Shown: positions 18,488 through 27,762 of the stretch, piece by piece
Layout of the letters: each line of letters starts with the position of its first letter
Position numbering within the stretch: the first letter of the stretch is position 1
Assembly (NCBI RefSeq): GCF_020141465.1
Contig: NZ_JAHSPD010000001.1
Coordinates: 62,001-126,000 of the forward strand
DNA: 64,000 nucleotides
Reading direction: 5' to 3'
Source: Roseovarius carneus
GTDB taxonomy: Bacteria > Pseudomonadota > Alphaproteobacteria > Rhodobacterales > Rhodobacteraceae
Made by a program: the position numbers and the translations under genes
Notes under the pieces: model-generated
The model's database searches: none
Told to the model about the DNA's origin: nothing
The model's input: the letters and a program-made list of their open reading frames with translations, nothing else

Positions 18488-18859
18488 ATGAAAAACCTTC
18501 TGATTGCGGGATTGATCCTGACGCTGGCGGGCTGCGGTGGCGGCGACCGTTTCAAAATGACTGACCGGGGCGCGTCCTCGAACACATCCTCCATTCCGCG
18601 CTCTGCGCCGCGGGCCACAGGGCCGATCAGCACGGCCTGCCTCACCTCGGATCGCAAGGCACGCAGCCGCCCACTCTGCCGCTGCATTCAGGCCGTGGCC
18701 GATCAGACGCTGACCAGCTCGCAGCAACGCCGCGCCGTGAAGTTCTACTCCGACCCGCATCTAGCGCAGCAAATCCGGCAATCGGACCGCAACAGCGACG
18801 AAGTGTTCTGGGACGCGTATGTGGAATACGGCAGACGCGCCAGCGCCACCTGCAGCTAA
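18488..18859 (+). CDS. Small lipoprotein of unknown function
   Basis: A 123-residue protein starting MKNLLIAGLILTLAGCGGG, with a lipobox LAGC predicting lipidation at residue 19. The mature part has a Cys-containing segment (RPLCRCIQAVADQTLTSSQQ), then DPHLAQQIRQSDRNSDEVFW and a terminal Cys. Similar roseobacter proteins are sometimes labelled arginine transporter, which nothing in this sequence supports. It is divergent from lepA. The upstream extension of the frame is not coding. Confidence 0.75.
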   Translation: MKNLLIAGLILTLAGCGGGDRFKMTDRGASSNTSSIPRSAPRATGPISTACLTSDRKARSRPLCRCIQAVADQTLTSSQQRRAVKFYSDPHLAQQIRQSDRNSDEVFWDAYVEYGRRASATCS

Positions 18860-19132
18860 GCGCGCAACCTACGGGGTAGCGGCGGTGAGGCCATCAAGGC
18901 TGTTGGTGGCACACCAATTAGATTGAGAAACAGCGGCTTGGCGGTCTGCTCGACAGCGCGTGTAGAGTGATATGCCGTGCTGCAAGGCAGCGCGAACGTT
19001 TTCGCACCCGCCTGAAGCGCGCTCCGGCACGGCAAGACAACAAAACGACCACGCAGGATCGCGTATATCAGTCGTGAGATCTAGCGCGCCTCGCAAAATC
19101 GCAAAACACCCATCAGTGCCGCAGACGCCGCC
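18860..19132. other. Gap with only a doubtful short frame
   Basis: Between the lipoprotein gene and the copper-chaperone gene there is a minus-strand frame of 75 codons (18869-19096) with four Cys but no signal peptide, no good ribosome site and no recognisable family. I do not call it a gene. No hairpin terminator or RNA gene was recognised. Confidence 0.3.
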
Positions 19133-19624
19133 TTAGCTTCCGTCACTCGCGCCATGATCAGAGCCGTGGTCCATCGAATGGCCACCTTGGCGCTCAAGAT
19201 CCACTGGCACTTCGATCTTGATCTCGCCCGCCTGCTCGAAGGTCAGCGTGATCTCCACCATGTCATCCTGCGCCAGAGGCCCGGTCAGCCCCATCAGCAT
19301 CACATGCTTGCCCCCGCGCTCCAACATCAACGTCTCTCCCGCCGGAAGGACAAAACCCTCCTCGACATGTATCATCCGCATCACGCCATTCGCGTCTTCT
19401 TCATGAGTGTGAAGCTCCACCTTCTCCGCCGCAGGCGAGGCGGCTGCGATGAGACGGTCTTCCTCCGCACCAGTATTCATAACATGCATGAACGCAGCGC
19501 CAGTCACGGCACCCGGCGACGCGCTGCGCGCATAGGCATCCATCACTTTGATATCTGCAGCAAAGGCTGGCACGGCGATAAAAGCGGCCAAGAGGCCAGC
19601 CATAAGGTTACGTGTAGAAATCAT
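19133..19624 (-). CDS. Periplasmic copper chaperone PCu(A)C
   Basis: PCu(A)C proteins carry Cu(I) in the periplasm, typically to the CuA or CuB site of cytochrome oxidase. The 163-residue protein starts at the ATG at 19624 (GAGGAG site) with a signal peptide (MISTRNLMAGLLAAFIAVPA, cut near AFAAD). The Cu-site pattern of His and Met is visible: AAFMHVMN, VELHTHEEDANGVMRM, then GKHVMLMGL. The C-terminus adds a short His/Met tail (GGHSMDHGSDHGASDGS), a second potential copper site. It is separated from rpmB by a terminator. Confidence 0.93.
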   Translation of the reverse strand: MISTRNLMAGLLAAFIAVPAFAADIKVMDAYARSASPGAVTGAAFMHVMNTGAEEDRLIAAASPAAEKVELHTHEEDANGVMRMIHVEEGFVLPAGETLMLERGGKHVMLMGLTGPLAQDDMVEITLTFEQAGEIKIEVPVDLERQGGHSMDHGSDHGASDGS

Positions 19625-19697
19625 TGGGGGGCTCCTCATCTGCCAAATTCTCTGGGACTTATATGGGATGGCAGGGCCTCATTGCCCAGCCCCAAAA

Positions 19698-19732
19698 CGT
19701 AAAACAGCCCCGCCGAGAAACCGGCAGGGCTG
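19698..19732 (-). terminator. Intrinsic terminator of rpmB
   Basis: On the minus strand CAGCCCTGCCG pairs with CGGCGGGGCTG (one G-U) around a short loop and is followed by TTTT. The plus-strand arms are 19705-19715 and 19722-19732. It lies 27 nt past the rpmB stop and isolates it from the copper-chaperone gene. Confidence 0.85.
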
Positions 19733-19759
19733 CTAATCTGTCCCGTAAGGGCCGGATGA

Positions 19760-20065
19760 TCAGGCGTCGGCGCTCAGAGCAGCAGCATTACCGATCTTGG
19801 ATATCGCTTTTTTGACCTTCAGCGCGTTAGCCGACAGCTCCGTATCCTTGGATTTTGCGAGAAACGCATCAAGGCCACCACGGTGATCCACAGTGCGCAA
19901 GGCCGCCGCAGTGATCCGCAGCTTCACACCACGCCCCAAAGCTTCCGATTGCAGCGTCACATCGTTCAGGTTCGGCAGATACCGACGCTTGGTTTTATTG
20001 TTGGCGTGGCTCGAGTTGTTCCCGACCATCGGGCCAACTCCCGTAAGTTCACAGCGGCGCGACAT
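19760..20065 (-). CDS. rpmB: 50S ribosomal protein L28
   Basis: A 101-residue protein beginning [20 protein letters not shown] with the L28 signature [14 protein letters not shown]. The C-terminal extension relative to E. coli L28 ([19 protein letters not shown]) is usual for alphaproteobacteria. Only one of the L28 zinc-ribbon cysteines is present, so it is the zinc-independent form. It is a single gene with its own terminator. Confidence 0.97.
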   Translation of the reverse strand: MSRRCELTGVGPMVGNNSSHANNKTKRRYLPNLNDVTLQSEALGRGVKLRITAAALRTVDHRGGLDAFLAKSKDTELSANALKVKKAISKIGNAAALSADA

Positions 20066-20241
20066 GGCGTTATCCTCGTCTTTTCATGCAAGGCCTAAAA
20101 GGCCCGTCTAAAAACAAATGGGCACCGCCAAAGGCGCCGCCCCAAAATCCGTTGAGTGTGACTAGGCGGAATCGCTTGGCCCGTCAAGAGCCCGGCACGT
20201 CTTTTGCCCCTGTAAGACCAAAAGAGATTTGTGCCTTCGGC

Positions 20242-20266
20242 GAGGATATTTGAAGCAAGAAGATGA
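20242..20266. repeat. Dispersed 25-bp repeat, copy 1
   Basis: GAGGATATTTGAAGCAAGAAGATGA lies in the gap between rpmB and the ABC exporter, near a GGGGGCAGCGCCCCC hairpin at about 20333-20347. A near-identical copy occurs at 30360-30384, also near a GGGGGC/GCCCCC hairpin and 3' of a minus-strand gene. Such elements are common in Rhodobacteraceae intergenic DNA. Confidence 0.7.
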
Positions 20267-20348
20267 TTGCCTCGCCTTTCATTCTTCTTGCCTAAAATAG
20301 GCTGGGGGCGGTGAAAGCTGGCACAGCTTTTGCCGGGGGCAGCGCCCC

Positions 20349-22187
20349 CTAATCCGCCTCATCCCCCAGAAAGCCGCCCGATTGTCGCGACCAGAGCCCG
20401 GCATAAACCCCGCCAAGCGCCAGCAATTCGTCATGCGTGCCATCCTCGACCACGCGGCCTTGATCCATCACCACGATACGGTCCATCTGCGCGATGGTGC
20501 TGAGACGGTGGGCGATGGCGATCACGGTCTTACCTTCCATAAGGCCAAAAAGCGTGTCTTGAATGGCGGCCTCTACTTCCGAGTCCAGAGCAGAGGTGGC
20601 CTCGTCCAGCACCAGAATGGGTGCGTCCTTGAGGATCACCCGCGCGATGGACACGCGTTGTCGCTGCCCCCCGCTCAGCTTCACGCCGCGTTCGCCCACT
20701 TGGGCGGCGTAACCCTTGCGGCCCTCGGGGTCTTGCAGATCAAGTATGAAGTCATGCGCTTCGGCCCGTTTGGCGGCTGCAATCATTTGCTCTTTCGTGG
20801 CGTCCATGCGCCCGTAGAGCAGGTTGGCGCGGATCGAGCGGTGCAGGAGCGAGCTGTCCTGGCTGACCATTCCGATGGCTTGACGCAGCGAGGTTTGTGT
20901 GACACCTCCCACATCCTGCCCGTCGATCTCGATCACGCCTTTTTCCGCGTCGCGGAACCGCAAAAGCAGGTTCACGAGGCTCGACTTGCCCGCGCCTGAG
21001 CGGCCCACAAGGCCCACACGCTGGCCCGCCTTGATGCTCAGATCCACCCCGTTCAGGCCGCCATGGCCTTTGCCATAATGATGTGTCACGCCCTTGAAGG
21101 CGATGGCTGCTTCGCGCACCTGCAATTGCACTGCGCCGGGCGCGTCCACCACCCCGTGCGGCACAGAGACCGAGCGCAGCCCTTCGCGGATCACGCCTGC
21201 ATGCTCAAACAGCCGGATGATCACCCACATGATCCACCCCGACATCCCGTTGAGCCGGATGGTCAGCGCCGTGGCCGCCGCCACCTCGCCCACGCTCACG
21301 CGGCCTTCGGTCCAGAGCCATATCGCCGGCACCAGCATGCCGAGGATCAGGATGCCGTTGATGATGTTCAGCCCAAAGCTCAGCTCCGTCATCAGCCGCA
21401 GGAACCTCTGGAACCGCAGGCGCAGGCGTTTGAACGCAGACAGGACATAGCGCTCCTCCGTGCCCTCATCGGCGAAGAGTTTGATCGTCTCGATGTTGGA
21501 ATAAGCATCAACGATCCGCGCCGTGGTGGTGGAGCGCGCATCGGACCATTTCTCCGATGCCTCCCCCACCCGCCGCGCGATATAGCGCACGTAAAGCCCA
21601 TAGATCACCGCCCACGCGATCAGCGGCAGCGCGAGCAAAGGCTCGACACTGGCCAGGATCAGCGACGCGCCCACCACATAGGTGATCGAATACCAGACCC
21701 CTTCAAAGGCCATATACGTGGCGTCTTGCACCGCATCGCCCAGCTGCATCACCCGGTTGGTCAGCCTGCCAGCAAAATCGTTCTGAAAGAACGCCGAAGA
21801 TTGCCCCAGAAGGTGTCTGTGCGCGCGCCAGCGGACTTGTTCTTGCAGGTTTGAGGCCAGCATCTGCTCCAGCAGGAGGTGATTAAGCAGAAACGCAAAA
21901 GGGCGCAGCGTGAGGATGAAAATCCCTACCAGGATCAACTCAGCCCCATGATTGGCCATCAGCGTCTCAGGCGTGTTGGCCCCCAGAAGGTCAATCACCC
22001 GGCCCGTGTAGAAAATCAGCCCGGTCTCGATCATCGCAACGAGGATGCCGCTACAGGCAAGTGCCACCATCCATTTGCGGAATGGGCCATAATGGGATTT
22101 GAGATAAGCCCAAAGTGTCGCTGGAGGCGTCTCGCCCGAGGTCGGTGCGAATGGGTCAATCAGATCTTCGAACTTTTTATACATCAC
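20349..22187 (-). CDS. ABC exporter, fused permease and ATPase
   Basis: A 612-residue half-transporter of MsbA/multidrug type that works as a homodimer or with a partner. The N-terminal part has six membrane helices (ALACSGILVAMIETGLIFYT, ELILVGIFILTLRPFAFLL and others). The ATPase has Walker A GRSGAGKSS, signature LSGGQRQR, Walker B ILVLDEATSALD and switch His in AHRLSTI. Substrate unknown; lipids or drugs are possible. No partner gene is adjacent. The ATG ATG at 22187/22184 leaves a one-codon ambiguity. Confidence 0.93.
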   Translation of the reverse strand: MMYKKFEDLIDPFAPTSGETPPATLWAYLKSHYGPFRKWMVALACSGILVAMIETGLIFYTGRVIDLLGANTPETLMANHGAELILVGIFILTLRPFAFLLNHLLLEQMLASNLQEQVRWRAHRHLLGQSSAFFQNDFAGRLTNRVMQLGDAVQDATYMAFEGVWYSITYVVGASLILASVEPLLALPLIAWAVIYGLYVRYIARRVGEASEKWSDARSTTTARIVDAYSNIETIKLFADEGTEERYVLSAFKRLRLRFQRFLRLMTELSFGLNIINGILILGMLVPAIWLWTEGRVSVGEVAAATALTIRLNGMSGWIMWVIIRLFEHAGVIREGLRSVSVPHGVVDAPGAVQLQVREAAIAFKGVTHHYGKGHGGLNGVDLSIKAGQRVGLVGRSGAGKSSLVNLLLRFRDAEKGVIEIDGQDVGGVTQTSLRQAIGMVSQDSSLLHRSIRANLLYGRMDATKEQMIAAAKRAEAHDFILDLQDPEGRKGYAAQVGERGVKLSGGQRQRVSIARVILKDAPILVLDEATSALDSEVEAAIQDTLFGLMEGKTVIAIAHRLSTIAQMDRIVVMDQGRVVEDGTHDELLALGGVYAGLWSRQSGGFLGDEAD

Positions 22188-22561
22188 AAATTATACATCA
22201 TGGGCGCCTTTGGAAAAGCGGTTCAATTGGCCCCAACTCGCTTAGAATGGCGCGCAGAGCGGCCTGCGAAATGTCTTTGGGACAAGGAATATGCGTAGCG
22301 CGCGGGCACGAGATGCAGCCCTTAAGCTTGGTAGCGCAGGCGGCGCGGGGTGTCACCTTATTGATTGGCGGCGTCTATAGCTCTTGTATGGAAAGGCACT
22401 GCGGGGTGGCAGCTTGGTTTTGATCCTTTTCAGTTGTGGGCGTATTGCGGTAAAGCTGGACTAAAACCAAATGTGCTATTCACAACATTTTTGGAGTAAT
22501 AATGATGGCAAATTGCTTTCGTTGCGCGTAATGCACATTTCATTACAAAGGGAATGTGGAA
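22188..22561. other. Upstream region of the H-NS gene; no gene found
   Basis: A 374-bp stretch between divergent genes. It becomes AT-rich in the last 130 bp (for example CTATTCACAACATTTTTGG near 22482), as expected for an H-NS-type promoter and leader. The AAAGGGA at 22547-22553 is the ribosome site of the next gene. I see no RNA gene, repeat or coding signature. Confidence 0.4.
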
Positions 22562-22912
22562 ATGAAAAAACCATCGAAAATGTCTACGGCGGACCTGAAT
22601 GCGATGTCGCTGAGCGAGCTCAGATCGCTAGAGAAGAAAGTTGCCAAGGCAATTGGCAAATTTGAGCAGCGCGAGAAAAAGAAAGCGCTGGCGGAATTGA
22701 AAGAGCATGCCAAGAAGCTGGGCTTTTCGCTGAACGAATTGACCGGTGGCACGATGCCCGCGAAAGCTCCGAAGAAACCAACCCAGAAAGCCGCGCCGAA
22801 ATACGCCAACCCCGCAGATACCTCCCAAACATGGACAGGCCGTGGACGTCGCCCGGCTTGGGTTATTGCCGCGCTTGAGGCTGGAAAATCGCTGGATGAT
22901 ATGGCGATTTGA
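22562..22912 (+). CDS. H-NS-family nucleoid protein (HvrA/Spb type)
   Basis: A 116-residue histone-like protein. The N-terminal half is a coiled-coil oligomerisation region (LNAMSLSELRSLEKKVAKAI, then QREKKKALAELKEHAKKLGF), followed by a basic linker and the C-terminal DNA-binding motif TWTGRGRRPAWV, the H-NS AT-hook-like loop. In Rhodobacter the relatives HvrA and Spb control photosynthesis and nitrogen genes. The ATG at 22562 has correct ribosome-site spacing; the in-frame GTG at 22556 does not. Confidence 0.93.
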   Translation: MKKPSKMSTADLNAMSLSELRSLEKKVAKAIGKFEQREKKKALAELKEHAKKLGFSLNELTGGTMPAKAPKKPTQKAAPKYANPADTSQTWTGRGRRPAWVIAALEAGKSLDDMAI

Positions 22913-23507
22913 GGGCCCAAGGATTAGGCGTGACGTTCTGAAATTGTTGGGGAAACGTCACTGAGGTAGCTTCAGAAAATGTCACAGGGTGGTTGGTCGC
23001 ATCAGGCGAAGAGATGATCTGATCATGCATCCTGTCGAAAAACGGTTCGCCGGCTTCACGCCTCTTGGGGTATCCACACCCCGGATCGCGGCGCAAAGGT
23101 GATCTCAGACGAATGTGGCTTTGAAGATATCGCGCGTGGCGAAAAGCTGGTCGGGAAAGCAGCGTATAAGGCGGATTATTATCGCTTGCGCGAAGCCTTC
23201 CCCGACCAGCTTTGCGAGGTCGAGAACGTAACGGTCAGTTAATGCCGGAACTGGGCAATAGTAGAGTTTTGCAATACAGGCAGACATACTGAAGTCCTGC
23301 GTTCAAGCCTTGGGGATTTCGCATCAACCGGAAAGCGGGCCGAAGTCCGCCCTTGTTCGGTTATGAAAGTTAAGGACGCAATAGTGATTAAGGTCGCGAC
23401 TATTACGACAACGCCCTAATTGTACGGCAATTTGGGTTGGTGCATTAAACTGATTTGCCAGCGCTCATTAGATTAGATCAGCGAAACCGCCCGCACCGAG
23501 TTAAAGC
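22913..23507. other. Gene-poor 595-bp stretch
   Basis: No complete gene was found between the H-NS gene and meaB. The interval holds a possible gene remnant (separate entry, 23042-23242). After it comes about 265 bp with short imperfect inverted repeats (AACCG...CGGTT around 23328-23360), but no recognisable tRNA or insertion element. It may be the scar of a lost or degraded gene. Confidence 0.4.
23042..23242 (+). pseudogene. Possible frameshifted gene remnant
   Basis: The plus strand reads like coding sequence in two frames in succession. The later frame, ending at the TAA at 23240-23242, gives ISDECGFEDIARGEKLVGK then AAYKADYYRLREAFPDQL, a plausible protein composition with a run of about 48 codons but no start or ribosome site. 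An upstream open stretch in another frame stops at about 23100. I do not recognise the family. Frame choice rests on composition only. Confidence 0.25.
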
Positions 23508-24485
23508 TCAGCCCTTACCAATCTCCCGCAGCAGCGCCTCTGCCGCCACGTTCGGGATCATTTCGCCCGCCGCCACCTGCGCGCCCAACCGTTTCATCGC
23601 GGCGCGCGCGGGGCCCGTGTCCAATTGCGCCAGAAGTGCGCGGCGCACTTCCTCGCCGAACCAGTATTCGGCCTGTGCTGCGCGGCGCCCGTCAAAATGT
23701 CCATGCGTGCGCCGCCAGTCGATCAGGGCACACATCTCGTCCCATGCCGTCTTGAGCCCGGTTTCCTCCAAGGCTGACACCATCAGCGCCTTGGGGAACC
23801 CCTCGGGGTCCTGCGGGCGTTTGCGCAAAAGCCTGAGCGCGCCTGCGTAATCCGCGCAGGTGCGTGTGGCCGCTGCTTTCAGATCGCCATCCGCCTTGTT
23901 CACGAGAATGATATCGGCAATCTCCATGATGCCGCGCTTGACGCCTTGAAGCTCGTCACCGCCCGCAGGGGCCAGAAGCAGCAGGAAGAGATCCGACATC
24001 TCCGCCACCACCGTCTCGGATTGTCCGACGCCCACCGTCTCGATCAGCACCGCGTCAAAACCCGCCGCCTCGCACAGCGCCACCGCCTCGCGCGTACGCC
24101 GCGCCACACCGCCCAGATGGGTCTGGCTGGGCGAGGGGCGGATGAAGGCCGCAGGGTTGCGGCTCAAAAGTTCCATCCGCGTTTTGTCGCCAAGGATCGA
24201 GCCACCCGAACGGGTGGAGCTGGGATCAACCGCCAGAACCGCCACACGCTGATCCATCTGGGTCAGCATGGTGCCAAACCCTTCGATAAACGTGGATTTT
24301 CCGACACCCGGCGTGCCGGACAGACCGATGCGCAAGGCCTGCCGTCCATTCCCCTTCAGACGCTCCAGCAATTGGGAAGCGGCGGCGCGATGATCGGCCC
24401 GGCTGCTCTCGACCAAGGTGATGCCCCGGCTCAGCGCACGCCGATCCCCTTTGACAATTCCCGCTTCGAGTTGTGCAATGTCCAT
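23508..24485 (-). CDS. meaB: Methylmalonyl-CoA mutase-associated GTPase MeaB
   Basis: MeaB is a P-loop GTPase (G3E/MMAA family) that protects and reloads B12-dependent acyl-CoA mutases. The ATG at 24485 (MDIAQLEAGIVKGDRRALSR) gives 325 residues, normal length; the frame runs further upstream without support. Visible motifs: Walker A SGTPGVGKST, VDPSSTRSGGSILGDKTRM, the ETVGVGQSE switch and NKADGD. The mutase itself is not in the window, but mce at 40.3 kb serves the same pathway. Confidence 0.95.
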   Translation of the reverse strand: MDIAQLEAGIVKGDRRALSRGITLVESSRADHRAAASQLLERLKGNGRQALRIGLSGTPGVGKSTFIEGFGTMLTQMDQRVAVLAVDPSSTRSGGSILGDKTRMELLSRNPAAFIRPSPSQTHLGGVARRTREAVALCEAAGFDAVLIETVGVGQSETVVAEMSDLFLLLLAPAGGDELQGVKRGIMEIADIILVNKADGDLKAAATRTCADYAGALRLLRKRPQDPEGFPKALMVSALEETGLKTAWDEMCALIDWRRTHGHFDGRRAAQAEYWFGEEVRRALLAQLDTGPARAAMKRLGAQVAAGEMIPNVAAEALLREIGKG

Positions 24486-24582
24486 GGGGCGCCCCAGTTG
24501 GCAAAAGGTTGCGCACCTTGATGCCTTTTGAGGCGGGCTAAGTCCAGCCCGACGGAAGGGTTTTGAAAAAGGGGGGCGCAGG

Positions 24583-25293
24583 ATGCGCAGGACGATACTC
24601 ATCGCAGCACTTCTGGGCCTCATGGCCTTCGCCCCAAACGCCCGCGCCGAAGGCGACACGGCGGCTGTATTCGACGTGCGGCTTTTGGGCCTCAAGATGG
24701 GGCGGATGACGCTGGCCGGGCGCATCGCGGATGGTGCCTATGTGGTGCGCTCAGAATTTGCGACGACGGGCGTGGGCTCCATCGCGCGGGTCTCATTTGA
24801 CCTTGCGGCGCGCGGCGGGCTGGCCCAGCGCCTCTTCCGCCCCATCAGCTATTCCGAGCGGATTGACACGGGCCGCCGCCAATCCTCGGCCGAATTGCGC
24901 TATTCAGGCGGGGTGCCCCGTGTGGTGGGCGGCACGCTCGCGGCCAAGGAAAACCTGCTCGATCCAAGCACCCAGGGCGGCACGCTCGATCCGCTGAGCG
25001 CACTTTTTGCGGCCTTGCATGACCGGGCCGATGTGGCGCTTTGCGATGTGGATGTGGTCCTTTTCGACGGCGCGCGCCGGTCGCGCCTCGCTATGACCAA
25101 TCGTAGCCAAGACGGCACGACGGTCACATGCTCCGGTGCCTATACCCGGCTCGATGGCTTTTCCGCGCGCGAGCTTGAGCGACAGACCGTCTATCCATTC
25201 TCGGTCACCTTTGCGCCCAACGGCACGCGGATGCAGGCGCAACGTGTCACGGTGCGCTCCAGCTATGGCACCGCCGAGCTTTTGCGCCGATAA
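24583..25293 (+). CDS. DUF3108 domain protein, exported
   Basis: A 236-residue protein with a signal peptide (MRRTILIAALLGLMAFAPNA, cut near ARAEG). The mature part is beta-rich and fits the DUF3108 family of periplasmic or envelope proteins (FDVRLLGLKMGRMTLAG, the conserved YVVRSEFATTGVGS, then SAELRYSGGVPRV). Function is unknown. It ends 9 nt before hrpB, so the two may be cotranscribed. Confidence 0.8.
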   Translation: MRRTILIAALLGLMAFAPNARAEGDTAAVFDVRLLGLKMGRMTLAGRIADGAYVVRSEFATTGVGSIARVSFDLAARGGLAQRLFRPISYSERIDTGRRQSSAELRYSGGVPRVVGGTLAAKENLLDPSTQGGTLDPLSALFAALHDRADVALCDVDVVLFDGARRSRLAMTNRSQDGTTVTCSGAYTRLDGFSARELERQTVYPFSVTFAPNGTRMQAQRVTVRSSYGTAELLRR

Positions 25294-25302
25294 GCAGCCC
25301 CC

Positions 25303-27750
25303 ATGGCCCAAACACTCCCCATCCACGCCGCCCTGCCCGCGCTTCTGGCCGCGCTCAGCGCCAAGGGCCGCGCCGTGCTGCAAGCCCCCCCCGGCGCGGG
25401 CAAGACGACCGTGGTGCCGCTGGCCCTGCTGGAGCACGGCATATCGGGCCGTATCGTGATGCTGGAGCCGCGCCGCCTTGCCGCCCGCGCCGCCGCTGAG
25501 CGGATGGCCGAGACACTGGGCGAGCCTGTGGGCCAGACTGTGGGCTACCGCGTGCGCGGCGAGGCCAAAGTGAGTGCCGCCACCCGTATTGAGGTGGTCA
25601 CGACAGGCATCCTTACGCGCCGCATACAGTCCGATCCAGGGCTGGAGGGGATAGGCGCGGTTCTCTTTGATGAATTTCACGAGCGCAGCCTCGACAGCGA
25701 TCTCGGTCTTGCCCTCTGCCTTGAGATCCGCGCCGCCCTGCGCCCGGATCTGCACCTCTTGGTAATGTCTGCCACGTTGGACGCGGCACCCGTTGCAGCC
25801 CTCATGGACGACGCCCCCGTGATCACATCGGAGGGTCGCACCTATCCCGTCACCACGGTCCATCTGGATCGCCCGCGCCCAAAGGCGCAAAGGCGCGAGG
25901 CGGCACTGGCCGATCTCACCTGCCGCGCGTTGGACGAAACCACAGGCGGCGTGCTCGTCTTTTTGCCCGGCGCGGGCCAGATCACCCGGCTGGCCGCCCT
26001 CCTAAAAGACCGCATGCCGGGGGGCACCCATATCCGCCCCCTCTTCGGCGCTATGGAATTTGCAGCCCAGCGCGCGGCCATGGCCCCCGCGCCGTCTGGC
26101 CGCAAGGTGGTGCTCGCAACCTCCATCGCGGAGACGTCCCTCACGATCGAAGATATCCGAGCCGTGGTCGATGGCGGCCTCGCCCGGCGCGCGCGCATGA
26201 CGGGCGCGGGCATGTCGCGGCTGGTGACGGAGCCTGTGAGCCGGGCCGAGGCCACGCAGCGGCAGGGGCGCGCGGGCCGCGTGGCCCCCGGCACGTGCTA
26301 TCGCCTGTGGACCCGCGCCGAGGAAGGCGCGCTTCCGGCCTTCCCACCCGCCGAGATCGAGACGGCGGATCTGGCCCCGCTCGCGCTCGAGCTGGCCCTT
26401 TGGGGCGCGCGCCCGGAGGCGATGCCCTTTCTCACGCAGCCGCCGCAGGGCCCCTATGCCGAGGCCAAGGCGCTGCTGGAGATGCTAGGAGCGTTGGATG
26501 CGCGTGGGCAGATCACAGACCATGGTCGCGCTTTGGCGGGTCTGCCGCTGCACCCTCGGCTGGCCCATATGCTGGCCCTCGCAGGGCCGGACGGGGCGCT
26601 TCTTGCGGCGCTCCTCGCCGAGCGTGATCCGCTGCCGCACAGTGCGCCCTCGGACCTCGCGCTGCGCCTGAAAGCGCTGCGGCGGCCCAAGGCCGATCAC
26701 CCATATACCCCCAACCGCGCCACGCTCCAACGCATCACGGCAGAGGCCAAACGCCTGAGCAGCAGTGCGAAGACCACACGCACAGGGCCTAAACCCGCGC
26801 CCCTCTCGGACGCCGCCATGGCCGCCCTCGCCTATCCCGACCGTATCAGCCTGCGCCGCCCCGGCGACGATCCGCGCTATCTTCTGTCGGGTGGCAAAGG
26901 CGCACATCTGGCCTCTGACGATACCCTCGCAAACACCCGCCTGCTGGTCGCCACGGAGCTTGACGGCAACCCCCGCGAGGCCCGCATCCGGCAGGCCATC
27001 CCCCTGCCCGAGACCGATCTGCGTGCGCTTTTTGGAGACAAGATCGCGTGGCATGATATCTGCGACTGGTCCGCACGCGACCGCCGCATCCGCGCGCGCA
27101 GCCAAGAGCGTTTCGGCGCGATCACCCTGCAAGACCGCCACTGGAAAGACGCGCCCGACGCGGCCCATAGACGCGCCATGCTGGACGGTATCCGCAGCCT
27201 CGGCCTCAGTTGGAGCGCGCCTGCCCGCCTCTTTGCCGCCCGCGTGCGTCTCCTGCGCGCGCAACATCCGGACCTGCCCGATCTGTCCGACGCAGCCCTG
27301 ATGGAGAGCGCCGCCGACTGGCTGCTGCCGTATCTGGGCGGGCTGCGCTCGGCGGAGGATTGGAAACGGTTTGATATGACGAACGCGCTGCGCGCCCGGC
27401 TCGATTATGACCAGATGCGGCGCGTCGATGTGGGCGCGCCTGCGTATTTCACCACGCCGCTGGGCCGCAAGATCCCCATCGACTACGCAACAGAGCCGCC
27501 CGAAATCCAGCTGCGCCTGCAAGAGATGTTCGGCCAGACCCGCCACCCGGATGTGGGCGGCACGCCACTGCGCGTCACGCTTTTGTCGCCCGCCGGGCGG
27601 CCTGTGCAGACCACACTCGATATTCCGGGGTTCTGGAACAGCTCCTACAGCGATGTGCGCAAGGATATGCGCGGGCGCTATCCGCGCCATCCGTGGCCCG
27701 AAAACCCGCGTGAGGCCGACCCGACCCTGCGGGCCAAACCGCGCAAGTAA
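25303..27750 (+). CDS. hrpB: ATP-dependent helicase HrpB
   Basis: An 815-residue DEAH/RHA-family helicase of unknown cellular role in bacteria. Motif I is APPGAGKTT, motif II DEFHERS (the DExH variant), motif III SATLDAAP, motif VI QRQGRAGR. The HA2 and HrpB_C domains follow (ALPAFPPAEIETADLAPLAL, and late YFTTPLGRKIPIDY). Length matches the family. Whether it processes RNA here is unproven. Confidence 0.96.
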   Translation: MAQTLPIHAALPALLAALSAKGRAVLQAPPGAGKTTVVPLALLEHGISGRIVMLEPRRLAARAAAERMAETLGEPVGQTVGYRVRGEAKVSAATRIEVVTTGILTRRIQSDPGLEGIGAVLFDEFHERSLDSDLGLALCLEIRAALRPDLHLLVMSATLDAAPVAALMDDAPVITSEGRTYPVTTVHLDRPRPKAQRREAALADLTCRALDETTGGVLVFLPGAGQITRLAALLKDRMPGGTHIRPLFGAMEFAAQRAAMAPAPSGRKVVLATSIAETSLTIEDIRAVVDGGLARRARMTGAGMSRLVTEPVSRAEATQRQGRAGRVAPGTCYRLWTRAEEGALPAFPPAEIETADLAPLALELALWGARPEAMPFLTQPPQGPYAEAKALLEMLGALDARGQITDHGRALAGLPLHPRLAHMLALAGPDGALLAALLAERDPLPHSAPSDLALRLKALRRPKADHPYTPNRATLQRITAEAKRLSSSAKTTRTGPKPAPLSDAAMAALAYPDRISLRRPGDDPRYLLSGGKGAHLASDDTLANTRLLVATELDGNPREARIRQAIPLPETDLRALFGDKIAWHDICDWSARDRRIRARSQERFGAITLQDRHWKDAPDAAHRRAMLDGIRSLGLSWSAPARLFAARVRLLRAQHPDLPDLSDAALMESAADWLLPYLGGLRSAEDWKRFDMTNALRARLDYDQMRRVDVGAPAYFTTPLGRKIPIDYATEPPEIQLRLQEMFGQTRHPDVGGTPLRVTLLSPAGRPVQTTLDIPGFWNSSYSDVRKDMRGRYPRHPWPENPREADPTLRAKPRK

Positions 27751-27762
27751 CGCGGCCCGGCT

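Noticed and set aside
18869..19096. 75-codon minus-strand gene
   Set aside because: No ribosome site, no known family and no signal peptide; composition is that of random GC-rich sequence.
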